A stretch of 60,003 nt of DNA from contig JAHJKA010000041.1 of NCBI GenBank assembly GCA_018822545.1, positions 1 to 60,003 of the forward strand, written 5' to 3'. Below, piece by piece: positions 26,647-35,308 of this stretch. The stretch is from Pseudomonadota bacterium. Its GTDB lineage: Bacteria; Desulfobacterota; Desulfobulbia; Desulfobulbales; SURF-16. Every line of letters begins with the position of its first letter. Within the stretch, counting starts at the first letter, position 1. The notes beneath the pieces are model-generated. The model ran no database searches and had not been told where the DNA came from. It saw only the letters and a program-made list of their open reading frames with translations. The translations under genes were made by a program, and so were the position numbers.

Positions 26647-28789
26647 GGAGGGCACCCCGCTGGCGGGCCTGAGCCTGGCTCTCGCGCTGCCTGAGCTTGC
26701 GATCCACCTCGTCTGCCACCTGTTTGGCATCCATGCCCGGGGCGGCGTGGATGGTGATGGGGGCATGGACGCTGGCATCCACCGTGGTCTGTTGCCGTCC
26801 GGATCCAGCCGTCTGGACCTGTGGGAACTGGCGGGCAGAGGTGGGTGCTGATTGATGGTTGCTGGTCATCTGAAGGTCGCCTCCCCCAGGCCTGGCCAGG
26901 GCGGGCATGGTCATGCCTGGGCCTGGGCCGTCAGACTCCTGGGGGAGCAAGCCGCCGACAAGGGTGCCCAGGGCCTGACCGGCCTTAAAGAGCAGGCCAA
27001 GTGGGGAAAGCTCCCAGATTGTGGTGAGAAACTTCACCCCGGTGCTGAACTGCTCCTTGATGCCGGACCATATATCCGCGAAAAAGCCGGTGATGGGCTC
27101 CCAGTAGGTGATGATAAGACCGGCGGCCAGAGCGATGGCAGCAATGGTTAGACCGATGGGGTTGGCCAGTAGGGCCACGTTCCACAGCCAAGTGGCCGCG
27201 GTCACCGCCACCAGGCCACCCACCGCAGCGCCGAGGAGCACGGCCAGGCCGCCCACCAGCTTGCCCAGCCAGGGAAAGCGCTCGATGAGGGCACCGGCCC
27301 ACTTGGCCGTGGCGATCAGGGGCGTGATCACGGCATTGACCGCGGGCAGTAGGGTGGCGGCAAAGGTGGTGCCGAGGATGCGCAGATTGTTGGTGAGCAG
27401 GGTGGTCTGGCCAGCGGTGGAGTCGAGGAAGCGCTGGTAGCTCTTGTCAATCAGCCCCTTGCTGCCCTCGGCCACATCCTGCTGGGCGATCCGCAAATCG
27501 CCCAGCTTTTTACCCAACAGCACCACGGCCCGCTGTCCTTCATCGCCAAAGGCCTTCTGCATACGGTCGATGGTGTCCTGATCAAGATTGTCAAAGCCGC
27601 CGATACTGGCGGAGAGATTCTCCATGGTGGTGACAAAATCAAGGTTGCCGTCGGCGCTGCGGGCAATGTCAAAATTGAATTCTTCCGAGGCCTTGCTGAG
27701 TTGTCGGAAAGTGGCGGATAGGGCCGTGCCGGCCATGCTGCCCTGCAGGCCTGATGAGTTGAGGGCGCCGAGCAGGGTTAGGCCCTGGTCAAGTTCCACC
27801 CCCCATTTTGACAGCTCTGGAGTGGCCATCTTGAGCGACTCGCCCAGCTGGTCAAAATTGCGGATCTGAAACTTGAACTGGGTTTTGGTGAGCAGCTCGC
27901 CGATGCGCTGCATGCGTTCCTGGGTGGAGCCCTCAAGGCTGCCGCCCATGTTGTTGAAGACGGTGGCGATCACCTCTCCCACCCCTTCGGCGCTACCGTT
28001 GGTGATGGTGGCGACCTTGGCGACGATATCCGAGCCCATCCGGGAGGCCTCGGCGTCGAGGCCGGCTGAGCTGAGGGCGTATTGGATGTCGATCATCTCG
28101 GTTTCGGTGGAAAGATTCTTGCGGGAAAAATCCAAGGCGTGTTTGCGGGCGGCAGCCAGGTCGCCCGGCAGATCCTTGGTGTTGATCACTGTGGACAACC
28201 GCACCTCGGCGGTTTCAAAGGATGAGGCCTGGCCGATGAGTTTTCCGGCCGCATAAACGGCGCCGGCCATGCCGAGGATCTGGCCCTTCATCTCGCCCAG
28301 GCGCTGGCCAGCGGCTGATTTTTTGGCCATATGCGCCTGCATCTTGTCGAATTTCAGGCGTGTCTTATCCAGCGATGCTCCCAGGCGGGTGTATTCGTGG
28401 GCCAGATCCCCGACCTTAACCCCGGCCTTTTGCAGGGCCCCCTCTGAAGAGCGCAGCTTCCCCTTGTGCTTGTCCAGAGAGGTGCTGAGCTTTTCCAGTT
28501 TGGTGCGGGCGGTGGTCAGCTCTTTGGCAAGACCGGCGTTGGCCGGATCCTTGTGCAGGGCCAGCTTGAGCTCTTGGACCTTGGCCCGGGTGGCGGTGAG
28601 GCCGAGCCTGGCCTTTTCTAGGGCGGCCCGGTCCTTTTCCACCCGTTCGACGAGACCGCGCTGGGCAGAGAGGTCCTTGATCTCCTTGCCCAGAATGTTG
28701 AATTTCTCACGGGCCCCGCCCAGGGCCGTGTTAAAGCCTGATGAGAGGGCAGCGCCGATTCTGACGCCGAGAGAAAGGTTTTCAGCCAT
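26639..28789 (-). CDS. Tail tape measure protein (P2 gpT-like)
   Basis: A 716-residue tape measure with start MAENLSLGV (28789, GGAGC ribosome binding site). A long helical coiled-coil N-third (~20-180) leads into a TP901-type domain (GLDAEASRMGSDIVAKVATI, ~235-340) and a hydrophobic stretch (~500-590, with LAVLLGAAVGGLVAVTAATWL) typical of tail-tip insertion segments. Length is moderate (P2 gpT is 815 residues) and predicts a correspondingly shorter tail. It is preceded by the E/E' frameshift pair as in P2. Confidence 0.93.
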   Translation of the reverse strand: MAENLSLGVRIGAALSSGFNTALGGAREKFNILGKEIKDLSAQRGLVERVEKDRAALEKARLGLTATRAKVQELKLALHKDPANAGLAKELTTARTKLEKLSTSLDKHKGKLRSSEGALQKAGVKVGDLAHEYTRLGASLDKTRLKFDKMQAHMAKKSAAGQRLGEMKGQILGMAGAVYAAGKLIGQASSFETAEVRLSTVINTKDLPGDLAAARKHALDFSRKNLSTETEMIDIQYALSSAGLDAEASRMGSDIVAKVATITNGSAEGVGEVIATVFNNMGGSLEGSTQERMQRIGELLTKTQFKFQIRNFDQLGESLKMATPELSKWGVELDQGLTLLGALNSSGLQGSMAGTALSATFRQLSKASEEFNFDIARSADGNLDFVTTMENLSASIGGFDNLDQDTIDRMQKAFGDEGQRAVVLLGKKLGDLRIAQQDVAEGSKGLIDKSYQRFLDSTAGQTTLLTNNLRILGTTFAATLLPAVNAVITPLIATAKWAGALIERFPWLGKLVGGLAVLLGAAVGGLVAVTAATWLWNVALLANPIGLTIAAIALAAGLIITYWEPITGFFADIWSGIKEQFSTGVKFLTTIWELSPLGLLFKAGQALGTLVGGLLPQESDGPGPGMTMPALARPGGGDLQMTSNHQSAPTSARQFPQVQTAGSGRQQTTVDASVHAPITIHAAPGMDAKQVADEVDRKLRQRESQAQARQRGALHD

Positions 28790-28802
28790 GGTTGCTCCAC
28801 TG

Positions 28803-29176
28803 TTATTTTTTGTAAACTGCCGGGATCTCATCCAGCCAGGCCACCAGGTCATCCACCGCCATGGCCATCAGCTCATCGTGGCCCCAGCGCGTGTAGCTGT
28901 TGAGAACCAGCACCGCCCGCCGCAGTGCCGTCGGGCTCAGGACAAAAAAGAGGTGTAGGTTTCCTGCAGTTGCTGGTAATCGGACAGGTCTAGCTCCTCG
29001 ATGGTGGCGGGGACCACCTCGCAGAGATTGGCAAAGAGGCGCACCTCCTTGGCTGCGTTACCACCGGCACCTTTGTCGGCGGCCAGCTGGTCCTTGACCT
29101 TGGGGCGCCGCATATCCAAGCTGTCCACTGTGGCACCGTCGATCTCCACGGGATGTTTCAGTTTGATCTGGTTCAT
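28803..29176 (-). CDS. gpE+E' -1 frameshift fusion product
   Basis: At T-TTT-TTG (28949-28943) the E frame can slip -1 and continue to a TAA at 28803-28805. The extension after the slip reads VLSPTALRRAVLVLNSYTRW and then a short acidic tail ending in PAVYKK. It has no start codon of its own, is protein-like, and ends 13 bases before the tape-measure start. In P2 the E and E+E' proteins are tape-measure chaperones made in this way (FETUD operon). The fusion would be about 124 residues. That it is made here is inferred from conservation of the site, frame and position. Confidence 0.8.
28937..29176 (-). CDS. Tail chaperone E (P2 gpE-like)
   Basis: A 79-residue protein (MNQIKLKHPVEIDGATVDSL..., ending SFLS) matching the P2 gpE/phage tail assembly chaperone class. 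It sits between tail tube and tape measure. The last codons (TCT TTT TTG TCC TGA) include the slippery site that gives the longer E+E' form. Confidence 0.88.
   Translation of the reverse strand: MNQIKLKHPVEIDGATVDSLDMRRPKVKDQLAADKGAGGNAAKEVRLFANLCEVVPATIEELDLSDYQQLQETYTSFLS
28943..28949 (-). promoter_or_regulatory. Slippery heptamer T-TTT-TTG
   Basis: On the minus strand the bases TTTTTTG end two codons before the E stop. The zero-frame codons are TTT TTG and after slipping TTT TTT, then GTC CTG AGC in frame -1. The same heptamer is used by P2 E. Confidence 0.8.
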
Positions 29177-29231
29177 GCTTTATTCCTCTGACCGGGCGGG
29201 GATAACCCGCCCGGTTCAATCATTTATTTTT

Positions 29232-29735
29232 TTACAGGCCGAGGCTGGCGCGGGTGGCGGCCAACTGGTCGACACCGCCGATGATCCGCTTCATGCCCAG
29301 GATATCGATCTCGTGCAGCACCTCGCTGGCATGAGTCAGTTTGTAGTAGCGCAGGGCCACCGAGGCTTTGACAGTGGCCTTGTCGCCGGGCTTCCAGGAA
29401 CCGAAGTCCATCTCGGTGATCTTGCCGCGTAGGTTGACTGCCACCGCCGCAGAGGTGCCGTCCTCGCTCTCCATATGACCGCGCATGGTGAGCGGGGTCA
29501 CCTGACCGGCGGTCAGGCCGAACAGCTTGAGTACGTCCGGGTCAAAAGAGGTGAGGGTGAAAGAGCATTCCAGCTTTTCCATGCCCATATCCACCGCCAC
29601 TCCGGCGTCCATGCCGCCGTTGCGCATCTCTTCAGTTTTGAGGGTGAGCTTGGGTAGGGAGATCTCCTCGGCGTTTCCGGCGTAGCCGCGGCCGTCAACA
29701 AAGAGGGCCATATTTTTAAGAATCTGATCCAGCAT
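29232..29735 (-). CDS. Major tail tube protein FII
   Basis: A 167-residue member of the P2 FII tube family. Signature segments are MALFVDGRGYAG, KLTLKTEEMRNGGMDAGVAVDMGMEKLE and GDKATVKASVALRYYKLTHASEVLHEID. It forms the inner tube. Its start overlaps the sheath stop by one base. Confidence 0.95.
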   Translation of the reverse strand: MLDQILKNMALFVDGRGYAGNAEEISLPKLTLKTEEMRNGGMDAGVAVDMGMEKLECSFTLTSFDPDVLKLFGLTAGQVTPLTMRGHMESEDGTSAAVAVNLRGKITEMDFGSWKPGDKATVKASVALRYYKLTHASEVLHEIDILGMKRIIGGVDQLAATRASLGL

Positions 29736-30943
29736 TAGATGACCTCCTCAAAATAATCGTTAACCAGGCGGGAGCGGAAGGTGACATGCTCGGCCGGGGT
29801 GGGTGGGGTGAAATCAAAATCAAAATAGACCTTGCCGGCGGCAAGCTCCAGGGGGGTGTTGAGATCAGGATCGGCCCAGCACTTGCCCCCCAGGATGGCG
29901 CCGATGGCGGTGAGGTGGGCCAGATAGCCATTGACCCCTTCCACCACGTCCTCGAGATAGGTCTTGGTGATGTTACGGTCCACGGCCCAGAGATGGGCGC
30001 GGAGCAGGGAGTCGTTGATCATATCAGCGGTGCGCACTACCGACAGAAAGGCCCACTTGGCATCCATGGAGAGGGTGCGGTTGCCCCAGAGTCGGAAGCC
30101 GTTTTGACGAATAATGGTGGCCACCTTGGCTTCGTTGAGCAAGTTGGCGCGGGCATTGGCATCGCCAAGGGCGAAGTCAATGGCGCGGGTGGTGCCCATG
30201 ATGCCGTACATCTCCCGATTGGATGGGGACCACCAGAAGCCGCGCTCAGAGTCTGACTTGGCGATCATGCCGGCCACCCTGGCTGAGGCAGGCTCACTGA
30301 CAATGGCGCCGGTGGAGTCAATCTTTTTGACGCCCGGGTCCACCAGGTAAACCCTTTTGCTGCCGAAGTCACCGGCGTAGGTGAGGGCCTCGGCATCGTT
30401 GGTATCTGGGCCGTCGGCGATGATCACTGCCCGCAGCCGGTCGGCAATGCCCAGGAGCTCGGATACCACCGGGTTCGCCAGAAAGGTGCCCGGCGTCCCT
30501 GGATCTTCGGGGCGGTCAGAGGTGAAGCCAGGGGCGATGATGATCCGGGGGGCGACACCCACCGCAGTCTCGGCAGACAGAAAGGCCTGGACGCCGGTGT
30601 AGGCGCCGGTGCCGGCATCGATGCCGCCAATGATATTGACCAGGGTGGCCGCAGGGTCGATCCCTTCCTCGATGCGGATCACCACCACTACGGCGCCGGC
30701 CTGGTCGAAGATGGCGTCCATGGCGTCGGGCAGGGTGCCGAGGCCGGTGCCGATGGTGTCAAGACCGGCGGCATCAAGCCGGGATCCAGCGACAAGCACC
30801 GGGGTGTTCACCGGGAATTTCAGGGGATCGGCATCAGGGGCGGTGCCGATCAGCCCGATCACCGAGGAGCGGACGGTCTGGATGGGGCGCGGGCCGTTGT
30901 CGATCTCAACGATCTCGACGCCGTGCAAGAAGATTTCTGGCAT
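29735..30943 (-). CDS. Major tail sheath protein FI
   Basis: A 402-residue contractile sheath: IFLHGVEIVEIDNGPRPIQTVRSSVIG at the N-terminus, NREMYGIMGTTRAIDF in the middle and RSLVNDYFEEVI-like C-terminal handshake strand (SRLVNDYFEEVI). This proves a contractile (myovirus) tail. Length is typical of P2 FI (396). Confidence 0.96.
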   Translation of the reverse strand: MPEIFLHGVEIVEIDNGPRPIQTVRSSVIGLIGTAPDADPLKFPVNTPVLVAGSRLDAAGLDTIGTGLGTLPDAMDAIFDQAGAVVVVIRIEEGIDPAATLVNIIGGIDAGTGAYTGVQAFLSAETAVGVAPRIIIAPGFTSDRPEDPGTPGTFLANPVVSELLGIADRLRAVIIADGPDTNDAEALTYAGDFGSKRVYLVDPGVKKIDSTGAIVSEPASARVAGMIAKSDSERGFWWSPSNREMYGIMGTTRAIDFALGDANARANLLNEAKVATIIRQNGFRLWGNRTLSMDAKWAFLSVVRTADMINDSLLRAHLWAVDRNITKTYLEDVVEGVNGYLAHLTAIGAILGGKCWADPDLNTPLELAAGKVYFDFDFTPPTPAEHVTFRSRLVNDYFEEVI

Positions 30944-30946
30944 GGC

Positions 30947-31126
30947 TTAGTTCTCCTTTTTGGTAACAGATTTTTGGGACCGGGGCTTATCAGCGACGGC
31001 CGGTGTGATCTTGCCGGCCAGCAGCAGGTACTTGGCCTGACGGTCGGTGATGGTGACAGTGGTGCCGGTGGCGGCGGTGGCGCCGGTCGGCAGGATAAAG
31101 GGTTTTTTGACAGTAAAATCGGGCAT
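30947..31126 (-). CDS. Small phage protein upstream of the sheath gene
   Basis: A 59-residue protein from the ATG at 31126, following a GGAGAGC ribosome binding site. The central TTVTITDRQAKYLLLAGKI and a basic tail (KPRSQKSVTKKEN) are visible. It sits where Mu-type phages carry a small DUF2635-like protein directly before the sheath; a match to that family is not certain. I do not know its function. Confidence 0.65.
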   Translation of the reverse strand: MPDFTVKKPFILPTGATAATGTTVTITDRQAKYLLLAGKITPAVADKPRSQKSVTKKEN

Positions 31127-31148
31127 GCGGCTCTCCTTGCTGTTTTGG

Positions 31149-31364
31149 TTACGAAACCTTGCCGGTGTGTTCATTGTCCGGGGCGCCCGAGGTGGTTGAC
31201 ACCAAGGCGTTGGCCTGGATCTCGTCGATAATGCCCTGGCAGAGCGCCTCCAGGACCTGGCGCCGGTAGTTTAGGGCGGTGGTGGCGTCCGAGGTCTGCA
31301 CCAGGGGCACCCCGGCCAGATGCGCCTCGACAAAATCCGCCATGGAGGCCTTGGTCAGGGGCAT
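31149..31364 (-). CDS. Small phage protein, unknown
   Basis: 71 residues, acidic and helical (ASMADFVEAHLAGVPLVQTSD... ALCQGIIDEIQANALV). It is coupled to the spike gene (one shared base) in an unbroken late operon, so it is very likely expressed. Function unknown. Confidence 0.65.
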   Translation of the reverse strand: MPLTKASMADFVEAHLAGVPLVQTSDATTALNYRRQVLEALCQGIIDEIQANALVSTTSGAPDNEHTGKVS

Positions 31365-31912
31365 CAGAAACTCTCCTTTACCGTGGGGCTGACATGGGGA
31401 TGGGGCTTACCGGTGAAGGCGCAGAGGCAATCCCCCTGCACCGTGCCATTGAGCTGGCCGCTACCGCCGTCAATCTCCACCGTGGCTGCGCTCACCAGGG
31501 TAGTTTTGCCGCCCACGGTGATGTTGGCATCACCCACCACGTTGATGATCAGCTCGCCAGAGGCGCGGTCGTACTGGACAAAGCCACCGTCGGCAAAGTC
31601 GATGCGCCGCACCGTTTCCAGGGTAGCTCTGGCCGGGTGGGCCTGCTGGTACACCGATGGCAGGCAGAGGGCCTGGGCGGGATCGCCAGCCGGGGAGAGG
31701 AGCAGTACCTGCTCGCCCACCTCCGGTGCCCACCAGTCGCTATCGTTGCCGGCCCGGCGGGTAAGCCAGGGTATCCAGCCGGTGAGCAGATCGCCGCTGG
31801 CCACCTTGACCCGGGCGGCCGGGTAGTCCGCCTCGGCAATGGTGCCCATCCGCAGCAGATTATTGAGGCGGCGCTCCAGCTCGGCTAGCCTGTACTCAGT
31901 CGATTCAGACAT
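31364..31912 (-). CDS. Baseplate spike protein V
   Basis: A 182-residue P2 gpV-type spike. The N-terminal OB-fold-like half (RVKVASGDLLTGWIPWLTRRAG, WWAPEVGEQVLLLSPAGD) is followed by a beta-helical GELIINVVGDANITVGG... C-terminus. It ends in GKPHPHVSPTVKESF, with an HxH pair that would bind the apex metal. It punctures the outer membrane during tail contraction. Confidence 0.92.
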   Translation of the reverse strand: MSESTEYRLAELERRLNNLLRMGTIAEADYPAARVKVASGDLLTGWIPWLTRRAGNDSDWWAPEVGEQVLLLSPAGDPAQALCLPSVYQQAHPARATLETVRRIDFADGGFVQYDRASGELIINVVGDANITVGGKTTLVSAATVEIDGGSGQLNGTVQGDCLCAFTGKPHPHVSPTVKESF

Positions 31913-32417
31913 CGGTCACCTCTACATATTCGGCCTCGTTGCCGGTGCCAGTGAGGGGGGTGATGCCCATCCAGATCTCAGTGGGGATGATACCGGTACC
32001 GTCCCAGATCGAGTCGCCCAGCCTTATCTCGTGGCTCCACTCCACTGCCCACACCGTGTAGCCGATGAGCTCTGGTTTGAAGTCGGCAGCGCCCAAGTGG
32101 GTGATGCTGGCCGGTCCCACTGTCAGGCCGAAGCGGCTGGCCTTATATATCCGGTGGGCCACGGCGGCGGCCAGGTTAGCGGCCTGCAGGTGGTCATCGG
32201 CCTGGCTGCGGTCAAAAACAATCCAGGCAGTGAAGCGGGCGGTGAGGGCAAGCTGCTCGGTGCCCGGGTCGGCGGCCGCCACCATCTCGGTCAGCTCGAC
32301 AAACAAGGCCGGGATGGCGATTTTGCGGGCAAGATGCGGCCAGGCCGCACAAGAGGGCAAAGTCGGAAAGGTCAGGGCCAGATCGGCGATGATGGCAGCA
32401 GTGAGCGCGGTCAGCAT
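31905..32417 (-). CDS. Phage tail terminator-like protein (gp37/DUF1834-like)
   Basis: A start at 32417 gives 170 residues. It lies in the lambda U / Mu gp37 position between Z-like and V genes. Text such as PALFVELTEMVAAADPGTEQLALTARFTAWIVF and LAAAVAHRIYKASRF resembles the DUF1834/gp37 group of tail-terminator proteins. Family membership is tentative; the position is firm. Confidence 0.65.
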   Translation of the reverse strand: MLTALTAAIIADLALTFPTLPSCAAWPHLARKIAIPALFVELTEMVAAADPGTEQLALTARFTAWIVFDRSQADDHLQAANLAAAVAHRIYKASRFGLTVGPASITHLGAADFKPELIGYTVWAVEWSHEIRLGDSIWDGTGIIPTEIWMGITPLTGTGNEAEYVEVTDV

Positions 32418-32433
32418 TGTTGTTTTTCCTTCA

Positions 32434-32970
32434 TTATTTGAACCACCCCATGGCAAACTTGAGCTCGTGCTCAAAAATCTCTTCAAACTTCCGGGCTGCA
32501 GGAGCCTCGTACCTGGGCAGGATCTTCTCCATCTGCTCGGCAATGGGGATCATCATCTTGACCACAGGAAAGCGACTGCCGCTCTTGCGGCGCCATACCT
32601 TTTCCTGGCTGCTGTAGATGGAGGCGGTGAAGGCCTTGTCAAACAGCCACGACCGCACCCTTACCCCTTTATTAAGCTGCCTCGGTTTGCCGGTGAGCTG
32701 CGCTTCAAAGGGATTGACCCCGATCCAGATGGAGGCGTAAATCTCCTGGCCGGAACGGGTCAGGCTTTTTTTGAACCGACCGCGCAGGGCCTTCTGCTTA
32801 ATCTTGATCTCCCTGGCCATCTCCCTGATGAGCTGGGTGTTAAGCCAGGCCTGGACCTTGCGGCTGGTGGAGACCAGGGCCTTGTCGATCTGCCCCTTGC
32901 TGGCTGCTAGATCCTGCGCCAATCGGTCCAGACCGGGGTTAATATTAATGGAGATCAGGGGCTGGCTCAT
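32434..32970 (-). CDS. Prophage minor tail protein Z-like
   Basis: 178 residues, basic, with a KIKQKALRGRFKKSL segment and the PVVKMMIPIAEQMEKILPRYEAPAARKFEEIF C-terminal helix typical of the minor tail protein Z family (tail completion). It follows the FII-like gene with a four-base overlap, as in the lambda FII-Z-U order. Confidence 0.8.
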   Translation of the reverse strand: MSQPLISININPGLDRLAQDLAASKGQIDKALVSTSRKVQAWLNTQLIREMAREIKIKQKALRGRFKKSLTRSGQEIYASIWIGVNPFEAQLTGKPRQLNKGVRVRSWLFDKAFTASIYSSQEKVWRRKSGSRFPVVKMMIPIAEQMEKILPRYEAPAARKFEEIFEHELKFAMGWFK

Positions 32971-33269
32971 TGCTCAACCACCCGGATCTCGGTCATGGCC
33001 TGGAACCTTGGCAGGGCATCAAAGACCTTGTAGTCAATACCAGCCAGGGTCAGAACGGTGCCGGGGCTGATCAGGACAGCGTCCGCAGGCAGGCAGCTGA
33101 AGATCGGCTGGCTGAGGTTGCCGTTGATATGGCCCAGGCCACCCTCCTCATCCGGCTCGTCGTAGATCATGGTCAGGGTGTAGGGATCGCCCGTGGCCGG
33201 GGTGACCAGAACCTCATGGCCGAAATCAGCCAGGGCCAGGATATCTACCTCCAGCGGGTTCACCGGCAT
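32967..33269 (-). CDS. Head-tail joining protein (lambda FII-like position)
   Basis: From the ATG at 33269, with AGGAGGTGGAGG just upstream, the product is 100 residues: MPVNPLEVDILALADFGHEVLV..., an acidic IYDEPDEEGGLG turn and TVLTLAGIDYKVFDALP. Size (lambda FII is 117 residues) and location between capsid and Z-like genes suggest head-tail attachment. The family assignment is mostly synteny. Confidence 0.65.
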   Translation of the reverse strand: MPVNPLEVDILALADFGHEVLVTPATGDPYTLTMIYDEPDEEGGLGHINGNLSQPIFSCLPADAVLISPGTVLTLAGIDYKVFDALPRFQAMTEIRVVEQ

Positions 33270-33466
33270 GCCTCCACCTCCTCCTGGCATTCACGGCAGC
33301 GGCTGCAGCCTGGGCAGGCAAGGCGCCGGGCCGCGGGGATCTCTTCCCCGCATTCCAGGCAATATTCGGCAGACTGGTGGCCATGGCCCCAGGCGGCCCG
33401 GTGGTTGGCCAGGGTCATGGACAGCAACTGCTCCTGCTGACGTTGGGCGGTGTCGACAATATCCAT
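33260..33466 (-). CDS. DksA/TraR-type C4 zinc finger protein
   Basis: A start at 33466 gives 68 residues: a helical MDIVDTAQRQQEQLLSMTLA N-terminus and a C4 zinc finger (CLECGEEIPAARRLACPGCSRCRECQEE). This is the TraR/DksA fold truncated to its short phage form. Such proteins can bind the RNA polymerase secondary channel and mimic ppGpp/DksA. It is located between the small membrane protein and the head-tail joining gene, an odd place for a regulator. It would be produced with the late genes. Confidence 0.8.
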   Translation of the reverse strand: MDIVDTAQRQQEQLLSMTLANHRAAWGHGHQSAEYCLECGEEIPAARRLACPGCSRCRECQEEVEACR

Positions 33467-33479
33467 CGTGACGCGGCCC

Positions 33480-33680
33480 TCAGCCCCTGATGCTTGGTGG
33501 GGCGCCATGGCGGACGTTGCATACACCCTCCACCCGAGAAAGATCCTTTTCCACCGTGGACAGCCGACTGGAGAGATCTGTTTGATTGCGGTCCACCTTC
33601 CGTAGCGTCTGGGCGGTGAACCACATGACGATGGAGACCAGCCCCCCAAAAATCCACTGCACAGCCCACTCAGGAAACAT
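33480..33680 (-). CDS. Small membrane protein with coiled coil
   Basis: 66 residues: one N-terminal membrane helix (WAVQWIFGGLVSIVMWFTAQTL) and a helical heptad tail (DRNQTDLSSRLSTVEKDLSRVE). The architecture fits phage DUF2730-type or spanin/holin-associated proteins. Function unknown. Confidence 0.6.
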   Translation of the reverse strand: MFPEWAVQWIFGGLVSIVMWFTAQTLRKVDRNQTDLSSRLSTVEKDLSRVEGVCNVRHGAPPSIRG

Positions 33681-33783
33681 AGTCAACTCCTCCAAGGCCC
33701 CATCTTGCTGCACCAACTGCAGCAGGGCGGGTTGTAGTTATCCGCTGTCGCCCGGTCAGCTGGGCGGCAGCGGTGCGCATTGC

Positions 33784-34248
33784 TTACGCTCCGAGCTCCG
33801 CAGATCTACGGGCGGCGAGGAGCTGGCCGGCAAGGTCAGCCTCCAGGGCATCTTCGGGCCATTCCTGGCCCAGCCCTTCCAGTTCGTCCTTGATCTCGTC
33901 CACCGTCATGGAGCCCTTGATGGCCTCCACCATGTCGCACCGTACAGCCAGGAGCTGGCTGGCCAGGACGTGCTTGCGGGCGGAGGCATCAAAGGACTGG
34001 CCGGCCCATTTGAGCTCTGCCTCCAGTTTGCCTTTGTTGCCTTCATCCATGATGGCCTGGACCGCGTCATCCACAGAATCAGTATCAGCCAGGGAAACCT
34101 CGACGATCTCCACGGCGTTCTCCTCAAGGAGAGTGCCGAGAATATCGTCGGGGCAGTCCCAGGTCTTGTCGCGGGGGCCCATGACCTTGCCGCCACCCAG
34201 ATGGACCATAACCTTGGCGCGGACAGGGGTTGTTTTTGTATTAGCCAT
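33784..34248 (-). CDS. Phage head-associated protein (lambda FI-like position)
   Basis: 154 residues, acidic and helical after a short basic N-terminus (MANTKTTPVRAKVMVHLGGG). It lies directly after the major capsid gene, where lambda has packaging protein FI (132 residues). No specific motif supports the match, so this is synteny only. Confidence 0.55.
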   Translation of the reverse strand: MANTKTTPVRAKVMVHLGGGKVMGPRDKTWDCPDDILGTLLEENAVEIVEVSLADTDSVDDAVQAIMDEGNKGKLEAELKWAGQSFDASARKHVLASQLLAVRCDMVEAIKGSMTVDEIKDELEGLGQEWPEDALEADLAGQLLAARRSAELGA

Positions 34249-34259
34249 AATGAATCTCC

Positions 34260-35297
34260 TTAAACGACCTTGTAGGATCCAAAGGCATCAGGCTGCAGCA
34301 TGGCCATGAGCGGCGCAGACTGGAGCAGGAACCAAAGGGCGGATGGGTCTTGGGTCTCAAAGGTCTTGGGGAAGCGGTCCATGACAGCCAGGCCGCCGGC
34401 AGACATATCCTCAATGGCGCCGTAGAGCTTGTCGCAACGGGCCGCGGTGGAACCGAGCCAGAGGCGGTCGGCAGGCACCATCGGGTTTTCCAGGGTGGTG
34501 ACCGGATCCACATACCACTCGGCGTAGGTGTAAAGATCAATGGCCACTCCGGCCTCATTGATAGTGCCGAGGTAGGAAACGCCATCGGGCAGGAGGCGGG
34601 GATCAATCTGGCCGTTGTTGATGCGGCGGTTGTCCAGAGCCTTGGTGAAATTGACGTTTTTACGCAGGGCCTTCCAAGCATCGAGACCGATCACCCCATG
34701 GGTGGGAACCAGGCCGGAACGCTGGGCCTGGCCCATGCTCCAGTCAACCAGATTTTCCAGGGGATCAGATGCGGCATCAGTCCAGAGGGCGGTGCCGGTG
34801 AGGATGGCCTTGTTTTCGGCAGGCATGCCGAAATCAACAACCATCTCAATGCCCTCGCCGGTGCAGGTTACCGTGCCGGAGTTCATGGCTTCGGCGCACA
34901 TGGCCTCTTCACGGCGGGTGAAGCGGTCGTTGAGGTTGGCCATGATCTCGCCAAGGGCCTCGGCAGTCCGTTGCTCAGGACTCATGTCATCAGCATAGAG
35001 ATGGGCGCCGGCGGAGCGGTTGTAAAAGTCCTGGGGCAGCAGAGGGCTTTTTTCCTTGAGATAGGGTGGAGTGAAGGTGTCGGTGGTGTGGCCATCCCTG
35101 GTGACAACCTTGCCCTCTTTAAGGGGGCTGACAAAGGCGGCCATCTTGCGCTTGCCCTTGACGATGTCGATGTCGACATGCTTGGTGTCAAACTCTTTTT
35201 TGCCGGTGAAAAACGTATCACGCAGCCAGGTACGGGCCTGGGGGATCTGCCGTTGGGCTTTGAGCAGGGTGCGGCGGGCATAAATATCAATAGCCAT
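34260..35297 (-). CDS. Major capsid protein (lambda gpE-like)
   Basis: A 345-residue capsid protein of the Phage_cap_E family (HK97 fold): VDIDIVKGKRKMAAFVSP, TFTPPYLKEKSPL, RTAEALGEIMANLNDRFTRREE and MVPADRLWLGST. Lambda gpE is 341 residues. It is preceded by a lambda-D-like decoration gene. Confidence 0.94.
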   Translation of the reverse strand: MAIDIYARRTLLKAQRQIPQARTWLRDTFFTGKKEFDTKHVDIDIVKGKRKMAAFVSPLKEGKVVTRDGHTTDTFTPPYLKEKSPLLPQDFYNRSAGAHLYADDMSPEQRTAEALGEIMANLNDRFTRREEAMCAEAMNSGTVTCTGEGIEMVVDFGMPAENKAILTGTALWTDAASDPLENLVDWSMGQAQRSGLVPTHGVIGLDAWKALRKNVNFTKALDNRRINNGQIDPRLLPDGVSYLGTINEAGVAIDLYTYAEWYVDPVTTLENPMVPADRLWLGSTAARCDKLYGAIEDMSAGGLAVMDRFPKTFETQDPSALWFLLQSAPLMAMLQPDAFGSYKVV

Positions 35298-35308
35298 GAT
35301 GAAGCTCC

